64,000 bases of DNA, from positions 103,624-167,623 of the forward strand of contig JANQSS010000141.1 in the NCBI GenBank assembly GCA_028279185.1, read 5' to 3'. This DNA is from Saprospiraceae bacterium. Lineage in GTDB: Bacteria > Bacteroidota > Bacteroidia > Chitinophagales > Saprospiraceae. Under the pieces are notes generated by a model. That model saw only the letters and a list, made by a program, of their open reading frames with translations. It was not told the DNA's origin and did no database searches. A program made the translations under genes and the position numbers. Positions 1 to 8,647 of this stretch are shown piece after piece (the first letter of the stretch is position 1; every line of letters begins with the position of its first letter).

Positions 1-181
1 GAGAGGCCAGAATGAGCGGTATGGCAATCAGCTTTAATAGTTTTACAAATATTGTCCCTAGTGGATTTATCCAATTGGAAACGAAATCTTTTCCGCCTGG
101 AAGAAAGGTCATGGCAAATCCAAACAGAATTCCCAACAACATCCCAATGAGAATCTTCCAATGCAAGGCCATCTTTTTCAT
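1..181 (-). CDS. Dicarboxylate/amino acid:cation symporter (DAACS family), N-terminal part
   Basis: Partial gene running off the left edge; about 60 N-terminal codons are visible. The reading starts MKKMALHWKILIGML, followed by a glycine-rich hydrophobic helix, a short polar loop (PGGKDFVSNWINP) and a second helix with KLLKLIAIPLI. This is the typical start of GltP/GltT/DctA-type sodium- or proton-coupled glutamate/dicarboxylate symporters of the inner membrane. The ATG at 181 precedes a second in-frame ATG three codons on; the first is preferred only because it is longer. It lies about 110 bases downstream of mnmD on the same strand. The substrate cannot be told from this fragment. Confidence 0.85.
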   Translation of the reverse strand, partial: MKKMALHWKILIGMLLGILFGFAMTFLPGGKDFVSNWINPLGTIFVKLLKLIAIPLILAS

Positions 182-293
182 AAAGTCGCTTTTCTATGAG
201 CTCTCAAATTAAGAAATAATTGGTTCGCAAGCTTTTAGGTATTATTATTTTATGTCAAATACAATAATGGAGTGCATGAAACAGACTTAGACA

Positions 294-962
294 TCACTTC
301 CAGGCTCTGGTCATTTCACGTTTTCCTGGCGGGCCAGCAAGGCCTTCAACAAAAAAGTTTAGCGCTTTCAATCGTCGCTTAAATTCCCCTTGAGCACAAA
401 ATGTAACAAGGCAAGAGCCAGAACGCATGGACTTGTACAGCTCATGTAACACATCATCTTGCCATATCTCTGGGTCGGCACCCGGGCCAAAAGCATCAAA
501 AAAGACAACGTCATACTCTGCATCGTGCCGATGAGAAAAGATGTCGTGTTCATGAATAATAAGGTCGAAGAATCGACCGTATTCACGGTATTTACCTGCT
601 GGTTGATCATGAAATTCTTCAAACACCGCAGGGTTGATAGACAATAGCTCCGGATATCGCAATTGGCTGTAAACGGATTCGGGCAACTTGTGTTTTTCTA
701 TACTGTGATAAGTAATTTTAATTTGATGTTTCAGTGCGAACCGATAACTTAAAAGCGCATTGAGCCCTGTGCCAAATCCAACCTCAAAAATTGTTATGTC
801 CTTGGCTTCATCCGTGAGGTGAGACAAACCTGCATGAAAATATACATGCAAGCTTCCCTGCAAGGCACCGCGCATGGAATGATAGGTAACTTGATCAGCA
901 AGCCGACGAACGGTCCTACTACCGTCGTCCGTTAAACATATTTCATAGGGAGGATTGTCCAA
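294..962 (-). CDS. mnmD: tRNA (5-methylaminomethyl-2-thiouridine)(34) methyltransferase MnmD
   Basis: A 222-residue SAM-dependent methyltransferase. It corresponds to the methyltransferase half of E. coli MnmC, which finishes the mnm5s2U34 wobble modification; stand-alone MnmD is usual in Bacteroidota. Visible motifs are the SAM-binding FEVGFGTGLNAL (residues 59-70), the family signature FFDAFGPGADPE (154-165), TFCAQGEFKRRLKA (187-200) and C-terminal GPPGKREM (210-217). The frame has no upstream ATG before a stop, and the next internal ATG (residue 30) would cut conserved sequence, so the TTG at 962 is the likely start. It follows the small lipoprotein gene by 17 bases, so the two may be cotranscribed. 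Confidence 0.92.
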   Translation of the reverse strand: MDNPPYEICLTDDGSRTVRRLADQVTYHSMRGALQGSLHVYFHAGLSHLTDEAKDITIFEVGFGTGLNALLSYRFALKHQIKITYHSIEKHKLPESVYSQLRYPELLSINPAVFEEFHDQPAGKYREYGRFFDLIIHEHDIFSHRHDAEYDVVFFDAFGPGADPEIWQDDVLHELYKSMRSGSCLVTFCAQGEFKRRLKALNFFVEGLAGPPGKREMTRAWK

Positions 963-979
963 TGTCCCATTTCAAGGAT

Positions 980-1120
980 TTAGAACAAACCAAGAAGTTG
1001 CTTGAAAGGATCTAAAATGGAAAAATCACTCGGACAGCCTACTCCGCGGTTACATGACGATAGCGTCATTAGCATTGCAACGGCGAGAAGGGCGAATATG
1101 GCTGATTTATTAAATTTCAT
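980..1120 (-). CDS. Small lipoprotein, 46 residues, unknown function
   Basis: A short ORF beginning MKFNKSAIFALLAVAMLMT and ending DPFKQLLGLF. It has a textbook lipoprotein signal: basic n-region, hydrophobic core and lipobox LSSC, with the modified Cys near residue 23. The mature peptide is only about 24 residues (CNRGVGCPSDFSILDPF and so on) and carries a second Cys. A good -7 box (TACTTTTG on this strand) lies 22 bases upstream of the ATG, and mnmD follows at once. I remember similar tiny CxRGxGCP lipoproteins in other Bacteroidota but cannot name a family. The coding call rests on signal peptide, promoter and spacing. Confidence 0.7.
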   Translation of the reverse strand: MKFNKSAIFALLAVAMLMTLSSCNRGVGCPSDFSILDPFKQLLGLF

Positions 1121-1142
1121 ATCGAATTTTCATTTGATGGTG

Positions 1143-1150
1143 CAAAAGTA
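1143..1150 (-). promoter_or_regulatory. -7 promoter element TACTTTTG
   Basis: On the minus strand this reads TACTTTTG, an exact match to the Bacteroidota consensus TAnnTTTG. It lies 22 bases upstream of the small lipoprotein ATG at 1120. No clear -33 TTG at the usual spacing was seen. Confidence 0.6.
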
Positions 1151-1475
1151 AGCTTTTAATTATTTTGTCTGCACGCAATTTTAACTTGTGCATTACAAAC
1201 GCTGTGAATGTGTGCTTTAGTATAAGGATGTCTATGCAGGTGCCTGCGCTGCGTTGAATATGTTAAAACTTCCTAGTAATTCTACACGTCTACACGACAG
1301 TTAGGTGCTCGAATCAAAAACACCTGTTTTGGTTGTGAAGATGCGAACCAGTTAAGCGTTAGGTAGCATTCGCCAAGTTAATGTAACAGGAGATTTGCCG
1401 ACTTGCAGCAGGGCTCAATTGTGGGGCCAATGTCCGAGGACCGGCTATGTGAAATATAAGTTCCGTGCTTAGAGC
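1151..1475. other. Intergenic region with no recognised gene
   Basis: This stretch lies between two divergent transcription units. I find no convincing ORF, tRNA or known RNA. A short AGGTG/CACCT hairpin with a 13-base loop lies near 1301-1323, but it has no T-run and could be chance. The region is less AT-rich than the flanking leaders and might be a decayed gene, but nothing can be identified. Confidence 0.4.
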
Positions 1476-1483
1476 TATTTTTG
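1476..1483 (+). promoter_or_regulatory. -7 promoter element TATTTTTG directly before rluD
   Basis: Exact match to TAnnTTTG. It ends only four bases before the rluD ATG (1488), so transcription should begin at or next to the start codon, giving a leaderless mRNA. Confidence 0.6.
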
Positions 1484-1487
1484 CGCG

Positions 1488-2519
1488 ATGGAAGAGCAAT
1501 TATCTGAAGATATATCGGTTCGCCACATTCAGGTTGATAGGGGCCAAAGTCCGCTTCGAATCGATAAGTATTTGCTCGACAAACTAGAGTATGTAACCCG
1601 AAACAAGATTCAAATCGGAATCAAAACTGGTGCAGTACTAGTCAATGATAAGGTCGTTAAGCCCAATTACAAAGTTCGACCGAGTGATGATATTTCAGTT
1701 GTAATTCCTACGACGGCCAATAAGGATAAAGGAGTTCGACCTCAGCCTATGGACCTGGAAATAATTTTTGAAGATAAACATGTGTTAGTCGTCAATAAGC
1801 CCGCAGGAATGGTTGTGCATCCGGGTATTTCAAACCCGGATAATACGCTGGTCAATGGGCTGACACACCATATGTTGCAATCGGGAAATGAACTTCCCTC
1901 GAATGATACTGACAGACCAGGTCTGGTGCATCGCATAGATAAAGATACGAGCGGCCTGCTCGTAGTGGCAAAAAATGATTATGCCCTTAGCGCTTTGGCA
2001 AAACAGTTTTTCGACCATACCACGCATAGGAAGTATACCGCACTCGTATGGGGATGTCCGGAAGAGCAAAGTGGTACTGTTGATGCATATATTGGTAGGC
2101 ACCCCAAGGACCGAACCAAACAATTTGTATTTGAAGATGAAGAGGATGGCAAACACGCCGTAACGCATTATACTGTTGAGGAGGACTTATACTATGTAAG
2201 CCTGGTTTCTTGTCACTTGGAGACCGGAAGGACACACCAAATACGTGTGCATATGCGCTACCTCGGACATCCTTTATTCAATGACGAAAGGTACGATGGG
2301 CGAGCTGTTAGAAAGGGGACCGTATTTTCCAAATACAAACAATTTGTATACAATGGATTTAAACTCCTCCCGGGTCAAGCTTTGCATGCTGGCGAATTGG
2401 GGTTTACACACCCAATTACCAATGAAAGAATGTTATTCACAGTTGCTCTTCCGGAAGGATTTCAACAATTGATGGAGCGTTGGCGAAACTATCTGGCCAA
2501 TAGAAAAGAACACAGATGA
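1488..2519 (+). CDS. rluD: 23S rRNA pseudouridine synthase, RluA/RluD family
   Basis: A 343-residue enzyme that isomerises uridine to pseudouridine in large-subunit rRNA. An N-terminal S4 RNA-binding domain (about residues 22-80, with LRIDKYLL and VLVNDKVVKPNYKV) is followed by the RluA catalytic domain. The active-site motif is HRIDKDTSGLLVVAKND, with catalytic Asp151; Ile replaces the more usual Leu in HRLDKDTSG. GRTHQIRVHMRYLGHPL is also family-typical. The S4 domain plus this length suggest RluD rather than RluA or RluC, but the target uridines cannot be read from sequence. The stop overlaps the next start (ATGA), so it is translationally coupled to the acyl-CoA reductase gene. Confidence 0.9.
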   Translation: MEEQLSEDISVRHIQVDRGQSPLRIDKYLLDKLEYVTRNKIQIGIKTGAVLVNDKVVKPNYKVRPSDDISVVIPTTANKDKGVRPQPMDLEIIFEDKHVLVVNKPAGMVVHPGISNPDNTLVNGLTHHMLQSGNELPSNDTDRPGLVHRIDKDTSGLLVVAKNDYALSALAKQFFDHTTHRKYTALVWGCPEEQSGTVDAYIGRHPKDRTKQFVFEDEEDGKHAVTHYTVEEDLYYVSLVSCHLETGRTHQIRVHMRYLGHPLFNDERYDGRAVRKGTVFSKYKQFVYNGFKLLPGQALHAGELGFTHPITNERMLFTVALPEGFQQLMERWRNYLANRKEHR

Positions 2520-3538
2520 CGAAGGATGATTGGATAGAAATATGGTCAGAACTGGGAGTGCGCTTACAGATGGGGTCGGATCAGATGACCTTGGCTAAGT
2601 TGCAGGCAACTCGAAACAATCCTTGGTTTACTGCAGATCATGTGGATAATGCCATTGAAGCCATAGTGGATAATTTTTTGCAAAAAGATAAATTAGAAAC
2701 ATGGCTCGGCAAATACAATGTTGACCAGGTACCTTCAAGTAAAAATGTAGGAATTATATGTGCGGGAAATATTCCCTTAGTGGGCTTCCAGGACGTACTT
2801 TGTACGCTTTCTTGTGGCCATCGTGCACTTATAAAATGTTCTCATAAAGACCAATTTTTGATAACTGCAGTCTTTGACGAATTAGGTCAATTGTATCCAT
2901 CCACGAAGTCTCAGTTTGAATTCGTTAACCGGTTATCTGGACATGATGCCGTCATCGCTACTGGGTCTAATAATAGTTTGAGGTACTTTAAATCCTATTT
3001 TGGTCATCTGCCTCACATATTTCGATCAAATAGAACTTCTGTAGGGGTAATACGTAAAGAAGACAATATAGAAACACTGACAAAGACGATGGGTGAAGTA
3101 TTTCTTTACTTCGGATTAGGATGCCGAAATATTTCTAAAATTTACGTTCCACGCAATTTTGACTTAAATAATATATTTGAAGCTAGTCAACATTACGCCG
3201 CCTACAGCCTGCACTCCAAGTATCGAAATAATTTCATTTATCACACAGCTTTATTTCAAATGAATCACGTGGTTCATTTGACAAATGATCTTTTTATTTT
3301 ACTTGAGTCTGAAAAACTTCATTCACCTCTTTCAGTCTTGTACTATGAGCGATACGATTCTTTAGAGTCAGTTGCAAACGAAATTGACAAGTTGAAACAA
3401 GAGATTCAAGTTGTCTATTCTTTAAATAAAATTAATGGATTGGACACGATTGTTCCAGGAGAAGGACAAAAGCCTGAACTTTGGGATTATGCTGATAAAG
3501 TTGATGTTGTTCAATGGTTAATCGATATTTCGAATTAA
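2516..3538 (+). CDS. Acyl-CoA reductase, LuxC-like
   Basis: A 340-residue protein of the LuxC/acyl-CoA reductase family, aldehyde-dehydrogenase fold. These enzymes use NADPH to reduce fatty acyl thioesters to aldehydes. Family-like features are the central VGIICAGNIPLVGFQDVL segment (residues 78-95), an ATGSNNSLRYFKSYFG stretch (148-163) and FGLGCRNISKIYVP with the probable nucleophile Cys203. It is shorter than Vibrio LuxC (about 480 residues). There is no luxD, luxE or luciferase gene nearby, so a bioluminescence role is not supported. It starts inside the rluD stop codon and is followed by nth after 6 bases. The physiological substrate is unknown. Confidence 0.8.
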   Translation: MTKDDWIEIWSELGVRLQMGSDQMTLAKLQATRNNPWFTADHVDNAIEAIVDNFLQKDKLETWLGKYNVDQVPSSKNVGIICAGNIPLVGFQDVLCTLSCGHRALIKCSHKDQFLITAVFDELGQLYPSTKSQFEFVNRLSGHDAVIATGSNNSLRYFKSYFGHLPHIFRSNRTSVGVIRKEDNIETLTKTMGEVFLYFGLGCRNISKIYVPRNFDLNNIFEASQHYAAYSLHSKYRNNFIYHTALFQMNHVVHLTNDLFILLESEKLHSPLSVLYYERYDSLESVANEIDKLKQEIQVVYSLNKINGLDTIVPGEGQKPELWDYADKVDVVQWLIDISN

Positions 3539-3544
3539 ATATCA

Positions 3545-4180
3545 ATGAAAAAAGAAGACGTAGCGAAGGAGATTCAAGAAAGGCTTGATAGCTATTATCC
3601 CGAAGTGCCTGTGCCACTTGATCACCATGACCCTTACACGTTGCTCGTTGCTGTTCTGTTGTCTGCTCAAAGTACAGATAAACGAGTAAATATGACGACC
3701 CCCGAATTATTCGCTTTGGCGGATAATCCATTTGACATGGCTCAGCAGGATGCGGAAGATGTTCGGGCAATTATTAGGCCGGTTGGGCTTTCTCCAACCA
3801 AGTCGAAGGCCATTGTAAATTTGTCAAAAATATTGGTTGAAAAATACGATGGCAAAGTGCCGGAAGAATTAGAACTTTTAGAAGAATTACCCGGTGTTGG
3901 ACACAAAACTGCAAGTGTAGTCGTTTCACAAGCTTTTGGACAACCAGCGTTTCCAGTGGATACACATATTCATAGGCTTGCATATCGGTGGAAACTGAGT
4001 ACTGGAAAAAATGTTCAAAAGACTGAATCCGATTTAAAAAAACTGTTCCCAAGGTCAGATTGGAATAAATTGCATCTTCAGATAATATATTTTGGACGAG
4101 AATATTGCCCGGCACGTGGACATGATCCTAGAAAGTGTCCAATTTGTAAAGACTTTGGAAGGAAGTCACTGTTCAACTAA
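3545..4180 (+). CDS. nth: Endonuclease III (DNA glycosylase/AP lyase)
   Basis: A 211-residue base-excision repair enzyme that removes oxidised pyrimidines and nicks the abasic site. The helix-hairpin-helix LPGVGHKTA (residues 115-123) contains catalytic Lys121, and FPVDTHIHR holds catalytic Asp139; both align with K120/D138 of the E. coli enzyme. The C-terminal iron-sulfur loop is abnormal. E. coli Nth has C-X6-C-X2-C-X5-C, but here only Cys188, Cys198 and Cys201 are present (C-X9-C-X2-C) and the fourth Cys is missing. It is the last gene of the rluD operon. Confidence 0.93.
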   Translation: MKKEDVAKEIQERLDSYYPEVPVPLDHHDPYTLLVAVLLSAQSTDKRVNMTTPELFALADNPFDMAQQDAEDVRAIIRPVGLSPTKSKAIVNLSKILVEKYDGKVPEELELLEELPGVGHKTASVVVSQAFGQPAFPVDTHIHRLAYRWKLSTGKNVQKTESDLKKLFPRSDWNKLHLQIIYFGREYCPARGHDPRKCPICKDFGRKSLFN

Positions 4181-4224
4181 AATTGAATTTTTACTATTTT
4201 CGACAACCCAAGTAAATATTTCTC

Positions 4225-4240
4225 ATCAACTGAAGTTGAT
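4225..4240 (+). terminator. Weak hairpin between convergent nth and tamL
   Basis: ATCAACT-GA-AGTTGAT gives a 7-bp stem with a 2-base loop. It lies in the 92-base gap between the 3' ends of nth and tamL. It has no strong T-run, so its role as a terminator is doubtful. Confidence 0.3.
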
Positions 4241-4272
4241 AATTAATTGATTGGTTTGCTAAATAACGGACA

Positions 4273-6666
4273 TCAAAACGGATAATTAATTCCAATAGTG
4301 AAATTTGGATTGTTCGTAAGTTGGCGAAAAGAAGATGTATTCCAATATTTATCCGTTGCCGGATCAGGGTACCAATTCCTGACTTTGAAAGCTGTGTCAA
4401 ATCGGAAGAGAAAGAAAGTTAAATCAAACCGAATTCCTAGTCCCGCATCGACGGCTAGGGTTTCAATATCGATTTGAGTTTCACTTGTCGCATCGCTTAT
4501 ATTCCAAACATTACCGGCCTCCGCAAACAAAGCGCCCTCTAAAATCCATCCTAGGTCAAAACGATATTCCGAACTTAATTCGAATTTGAATTGATCTGCC
4601 GCAAAGGGAATAGTGTTATTGCTATTGTCAATTTTTCCAGGTCCGACGTCTCGATTGCGCCATCCTCGCAATGAATACGAACCACCGAGCGAAAACAGTT
4701 CATTATAGGGCACAGATATACCAGTGCCATAAGGAAAAGCTACGCCTAAACCGAGTCGGAAGGCAAGAGAGGATTTGTCGTTGAAGTAATACGTGTATTT
4801 GGGTTCAAATTCTACCTTGGCAAACTGACTAAAATTAAATTGTTCTCCATTGAAATTTATTGACCTTAAGTTAATGCCAGGAATCGCATCAAGACCTGAA
4901 ATTACTAAACCTGATGCTTCCAGGTTGACAAAAATATCATACGATCGTTTATTTGTAATTGGTGAAGAGTACGAATAATTAAATGAGCGAAATAAGATAC
5001 CGGTTATCAACTGTTTGTTAAAGCTCCGCCGAAAGACTTGATTTTGACCAATTCGGTCAGTAAAACCCAAAACAGTATCCGGAGAGAATAAATTAAATTC
5101 TTGAAATACAAAGCTGTAATTATGGTTGTCACGATTTAATGTTACGCCTCTTGAAAATATAATACTGGTTGATGAATAAAAGCTTTCAAAATCGACATAG
5201 TCAAACGAAAGCCGAAGAGATTGCGACCCTAAGGCATTTAAATCCCTCATAAACTTATCAGAAATGAGAAGCTTTCCAAGACCCGGAACCAATCTGATAG
5301 CCGACAAGGACACGAGATCTTTATATCGTGGAGTATTAACGTCTACTCCTATTCCCAACGTTATGATGTCATTGTTATTGGAACTACCTGCGAATGCTGT
5401 TTCTATGGATCCATCGAGGTTTAACGAGATTGTTTCTGATCCATTAAAGGCATTTTTTATTCTTCTTCCTGCGTGCAGACTTGCGCCTAACAAAAGCGAG
5501 CCCTGAGACAGCGAGGATACAAAATTTTCCACTCCAACTTCGTCCTCATATTTTCGTTCTTTAAACAAATAAATGTGATAATCCAACAATGCAGAACCAT
5601 CGTCACGTTTGCGAATTGAAATACGCGGTGTTTTAAATATATCTATTGTATTTAATTGAAGTATTGTTTTTCTGAAATCACGATATGTGTAAAAATCTCC
5701 AGAGTTCACGGCAATTTTTTGCGCGATTAATTTAGGTTTAACAATCAAGTTGCCGTCCAGCGTTTTGAAATGATAACCATTAATAAATGTATCCTGATAA
5801 ACCGATTCTGGCTGATCCGAGTCGTAATTGGGATATAAATAAATTTCACCAATAGTATACTTACGAAAAATTGAATCATCAGAAGGAGGATAAATGACAA
5901 AGTCCATGTCAACTTCATGATCCGTGGTGTCGCGAGCGATAAATCGGGAAAACTGAGCTGGTGAAAAATCATAGTAACCCTGATTTCTTAGAGCGGATGA
6001 AATGCGCTGGGCTTCTTCGTTTCGTAATTTTGCGGACACAGGAACCCCTTTTTTAAATCGAGTAGGAATTTGTAAGGTATCCAATGCACGCAATAGCAGC
6101 GTATCAACGCTTTTGATTTTAAATGAATCTAAGCGGTACACTTGTTTTGGTATAAGCGTATAAGTTACGCCTACAAGCTTTTTCTTTCGCTTTTTACCGT
6201 AATTAATCTTGTACTCCGTTCGTCCATCAAAATAACCCTCTGACTGTAGGGTGGAGGTGAGATTGGACGCTACTGCCTCAATTCGATTGGAATCGATCAG
6301 CGAAGGTTGTTCACCATCGAGAATTTTCATTGCAAAAGCTGCAAACTTGGAGGTGTCTGTAGCAAATCGATGTTTTAGCGCGGCCCGTTCTTTTGGAAAA
6401 AAGAAAAAGTAATTGGAATTGGGCTTCAGAGCTATTCGCGTAAAAGCCAAGTCACGGAGCCTTGTTTTTTCGCTATTTGAAAGAGATTTACCTTCAATTC
6501 TAATTTCATTTTTCTTTAATAGATATTCATCTTCGGATAAGAACTTCTTACTGCTGCAAGATGTAATTCCCATCGACAAGATGGATAAGATAAAAAAGAT
6601 GATGCAGCGGTAATTCGAAATGATATGAATATTTTGCAATCTCAAATAACAATATGTTTGACCCAT
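4273..6666 (-). CDS. tamL: TamL-type BamA/TamA-family outer-membrane lipoprotein
   Basis: About 797 residues. A lipoprotein signal ends in lipobox GITSC, and the mature protein starts CSSKKFLSEDEYLLKKNEIRIEG. It is followed by POTRA-like segments (for example QSEGYFDGRTEYKINYGKKR and ALRNQGYYDFSPAQF) and a C-terminal Omp85 barrel containing SLGGSYSLRGWRNRDVGPGK and a terminal GINYPF strand ending in Phe. TamL replaces TamA in Bacteroidota and works with TamB in outer-membrane biogenesis. The start is uncertain: the ATG at 6666 lies inside the first codons of divergent trmH, and a TTG at 6639 would also give a workable signal peptide. A further upstream ATG at 6711 is unlikely. Confidence 0.85.
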   Translation of the reverse strand: MGQTYCYLRLQNIHIISNYRCIIFFILSILSMGITSCSSKKFLSEDEYLLKKNEIRIEGKSLSNSEKTRLRDLAFTRIALKPNSNYFFFFPKERAALKHRFATDTSKFAAFAMKILDGEQPSLIDSNRIEAVASNLTSTLQSEGYFDGRTEYKINYGKKRKKKLVGVTYTLIPKQVYRLDSFKIKSVDTLLLRALDTLQIPTRFKKGVPVSAKLRNEEAQRISSALRNQGYYDFSPAQFSRFIARDTTDHEVDMDFVIYPPSDDSIFRKYTIGEIYLYPNYDSDQPESVYQDTFINGYHFKTLDGNLIVKPKLIAQKIAVNSGDFYTYRDFRKTILQLNTIDIFKTPRISIRKRDDGSALLDYHIYLFKERKYEDEVGVENFVSSLSQGSLLLGASLHAGRRIKNAFNGSETISLNLDGSIETAFAGSSNNNDIITLGIGVDVNTPRYKDLVSLSAIRLVPGLGKLLISDKFMRDLNALGSQSLRLSFDYVDFESFYSSTSIIFSRGVTLNRDNHNYSFVFQEFNLFSPDTVLGFTDRIGQNQVFRRSFNKQLITGILFRSFNYSYSSPITNKRSYDIFVNLEASGLVISGLDAIPGINLRSINFNGEQFNFSQFAKVEFEPKYTYYFNDKSSLAFRLGLGVAFPYGTGISVPYNELFSLGGSYSLRGWRNRDVGPGKIDNSNNTIPFAADQFKFELSSEYRFDLGWILEGALFAEAGNVWNISDATSETQIDIETLAVDAGLGIRFDLTFFLFRFDTAFKVRNWYPDPATDKYWNTSSFRQLTNNPNFTIGINYPF

Positions 6667-7420
6667 GAAGCCAATTTCACAGGCCAAGATAAAGTTTGTC
6701 AAGTCCCTCAAACGTAAAAAGTATCGTAAAAAAGAAGGTGCTTTTGTTATCGAAGGATTAAAATCTTGTCTGACGGCTATAGACGCAGGTGGGCAAGCCC
6801 AATTTTTCGTTTATCAGGAGGTCTTAAAGGATAACGTTAAAGCGCTCGATGGCTATAAATGTTATTTCGCTTCCTCGAAGGTAATGAAGTCACTCTCATC
6901 ACTTTCTAGCCCCCCAGAAGTATTGGGTATCTTTTCTGTTCCACTTTTCTCTTCAATTGACGATTTAAAGGAAGAAAAAGGCAATGTTGTCTTTCTTGAC
7001 CAGATACAAGACCCTGGAAACCTAGGGGCAATACTTCGAACAGCCGACTGGTTTGGTGCGCTTGCAGTTGTTTTGAGCCCTGGATGTGTTGATGTATTTA
7101 ATCCAAAGACTATTCAAGCCACTATGGGGAGTTTGTTGAGTGTTACTGTATATGACGCAACTTTTAATGAATTAAAGCGCACATTAGATGATTGGGTTGT
7201 ATTGGCTTTTGATATGAATGGAGAACCGTCGACTGCTATTTCATCACTGCATGGAAATCGAATATTGGTGATTGGGAGTGAAGGGCAGGGATTGTCCCCA
7301 CAAATCCGAAATCAGTCGGATCTGATCATTACTATAGAAGGACATGATCGAAAAATGGCCGATTCCTTAAACGCATCTGTCGCACTTGGAATAGGTTTGT
7401 ACTTTACCAGTACATTATGA
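6665..7420 (+). CDS. TrmH/SpoU-family RNA 2'-O-methyltransferase
   Basis: A 251-residue SPOUT methyltransferase with the three family motifs: DPGNLGAILRTADWFG (residues 116-131), IGSEGQGLS (203-211) and SLNASVALGIGLY (234-246), which form the trefoil knot that binds SAM. The N-terminal part (KIKFVKSLKRKKYRKKEGAFVIEG) resembles the substrate-binding domain of RlmB/TsnR-like enzymes. The target may be rRNA or tRNA and cannot be fixed here. Its start overlaps that of divergent tamL, and its last 6 bases overlap the 3' end of convergent sucC. Confidence 0.9.
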   Translation: MKPISQAKIKFVKSLKRKKYRKKEGAFVIEGLKSCLTAIDAGGQAQFFVYQEVLKDNVKALDGYKCYFASSKVMKSLSSLSSPPEVLGIFSVPLFSSIDDLKEEKGNVVFLDQIQDPGNLGAILRTADWFGALAVVLSPGCVDVFNPKTIQATMGSLLSVTVYDATFNELKRTLDDWVVLAFDMNGEPSTAISSLHGNRILVIGSEGQGLSPQIRNQSDLIITIEGHDRKMADSLNASVALGIGLYFTSTL

Positions 7421-8617
7421 TAACACTTCACTTACCAGATCGGCTGCCTCTTGCAATAATATTGCAGATTTAACCTCTAGTCCCGATTCATCGATTATAG
7501 TCTTTGCGATGTCTGCATTTGTTCCTTGCAGGCGGACAATAATCGGTACATTAATGTTACCCATATTTTGGTACGCGTCCACAACTCCCTGAGCAACGCG
7601 ATCACAACGAACTATACCTCCAAAAATATTGATAAGAATCGCCTCTACCTTTGGGTCTTTAAGGATAATTTTAAAAGCATTCTCTACACGCTCCGCATCT
7701 GCAGTCCCACCAACATCCAAAAAGTTTGCAGGTTCGCCACCGGAAAGTTTAATAATGTCCATTGTAGCCATTGCTAGTCCCGCACCGTTAACCATGCAGC
7801 CAACATTACCATCCAGATTTACATAGTTAAGCCCAAATTGTTTTGCTTCTACCTCAGCGGGATCCTCTTCATCGGTATCGCGTAACTGGGCCAGTTCGGG
7901 ATGTCTAAAAAGCGCATTATCATCGAGAGATATTTTGCTATCAACCGCTACGACTTTATCTTCTCCTGTAATTAAGCAAGGATTAATTTCGATCAGAGAC
8001 GCATCTGAGGCTATATAGGCCTTGTAGAGATTTGACACAAACTTTGTCATCTCCTTAAATGCCGCACCACTAAGACCTAAATTAAACGCAATTTTTCTTA
8101 GTTCATAGGATTGAATTCCAAGAGCCGGGTCTATATATTCCTTGTGCACGAGATGGGGCGTTTCTTCCGCTACTGCTTCGATATCCATACCTCCTTCAGT
8201 GGAATAGATTATTACATTTTTGCGTGTGGTGCGATCCATCAAAATGGAGATGTACACTTCATTGCAACTATCAAAATCAGGTTTGTAAGCATCCTCGGCA
8301 ATTAGCACTTTTCGGACCAGTTTCCCTTCACCTTCCAGCCCACCTGGTGTTTGAGGCGTTTTAAGCATCATTCCTATTATGCTTCGTGCAGCTTCCTTTA
8401 ATTCCTCGTCATTTTTTACGACTTTTATTCCGCCTCCTTTTCCGCGACCACCGGCATGAATTTGAGCCTTTACTACGGCAAACGGTATTCCTGTTTTTTC
8501 TTTGATGTCCGAGTAGGCAGCCAGCGCCGCTTCAGTGTCTTCGACTACGATGCCGTCCTGAATCGCTACTCCAAAGGACTTCAGCAAGTTTTTGGCCTGG
8601 TATTCATGTAAATTCAT
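7415..8617 (-). CDS. sucC: Succinyl-CoA ligase (ADP-forming), beta subunit
   Basis: A 400-residue ATP-grasp subunit of succinyl-CoA synthetase, which makes ATP (or GTP) from succinyl-CoA in the TCA cycle. It starts MNLHEYQAKNLLKSFGV as in most SucC proteins. Clear signatures are KAQIHAGGRGKGGGIKVV (ATP-grasp), EINPCLI, NGAGLAMATMD and NIFGGIVRCDRVAQGV. The length is normal. The sucD alpha subunit is not adjacent, which is common in Bacteroidota. A perfect -7 box lies about 30 bases upstream of the ATG. Confidence 0.97.
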   Translation of the reverse strand: MNLHEYQAKNLLKSFGVAIQDGIVVEDTEAALAAYSDIKEKTGIPFAVVKAQIHAGGRGKGGGIKVVKNDEELKEAARSIIGMMLKTPQTPGGLEGEGKLVRKVLIAEDAYKPDFDSCNEVYISILMDRTTRKNVIIYSTEGGMDIEAVAEETPHLVHKEYIDPALGIQSYELRKIAFNLGLSGAAFKEMTKFVSNLYKAYIASDASLIEINPCLITGEDKVVAVDSKISLDDNALFRHPELAQLRDTDEEDPAEVEAKQFGLNYVNLDGNVGCMVNGAGLAMATMDIIKLSGGEPANFLDVGGTADAERVENAFKIILKDPKVEAILINIFGGIVRCDRVAQGVVDAYQNMGNINVPIIVRLQGTNADIAKTIIDESGLEVKSAILLQEAADLVSEVLS

Positions 8618-8647
8618 GTAGCAATAATTTTGATGTTATTGAAGGCG

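Noticed and set aside
1..212. 66-codon plus-strand frame at the left edge
   Set aside because: The minus strand encodes the conserved start of a DAACS symporter.
2516..3538. A bioluminescence (lux) operon suggested by the LuxC-like gene
   Set aside because: There are no luxA, luxB, luxD or luxE genes in the window, and related reductases are widespread in non-luminous Bacteroidota.
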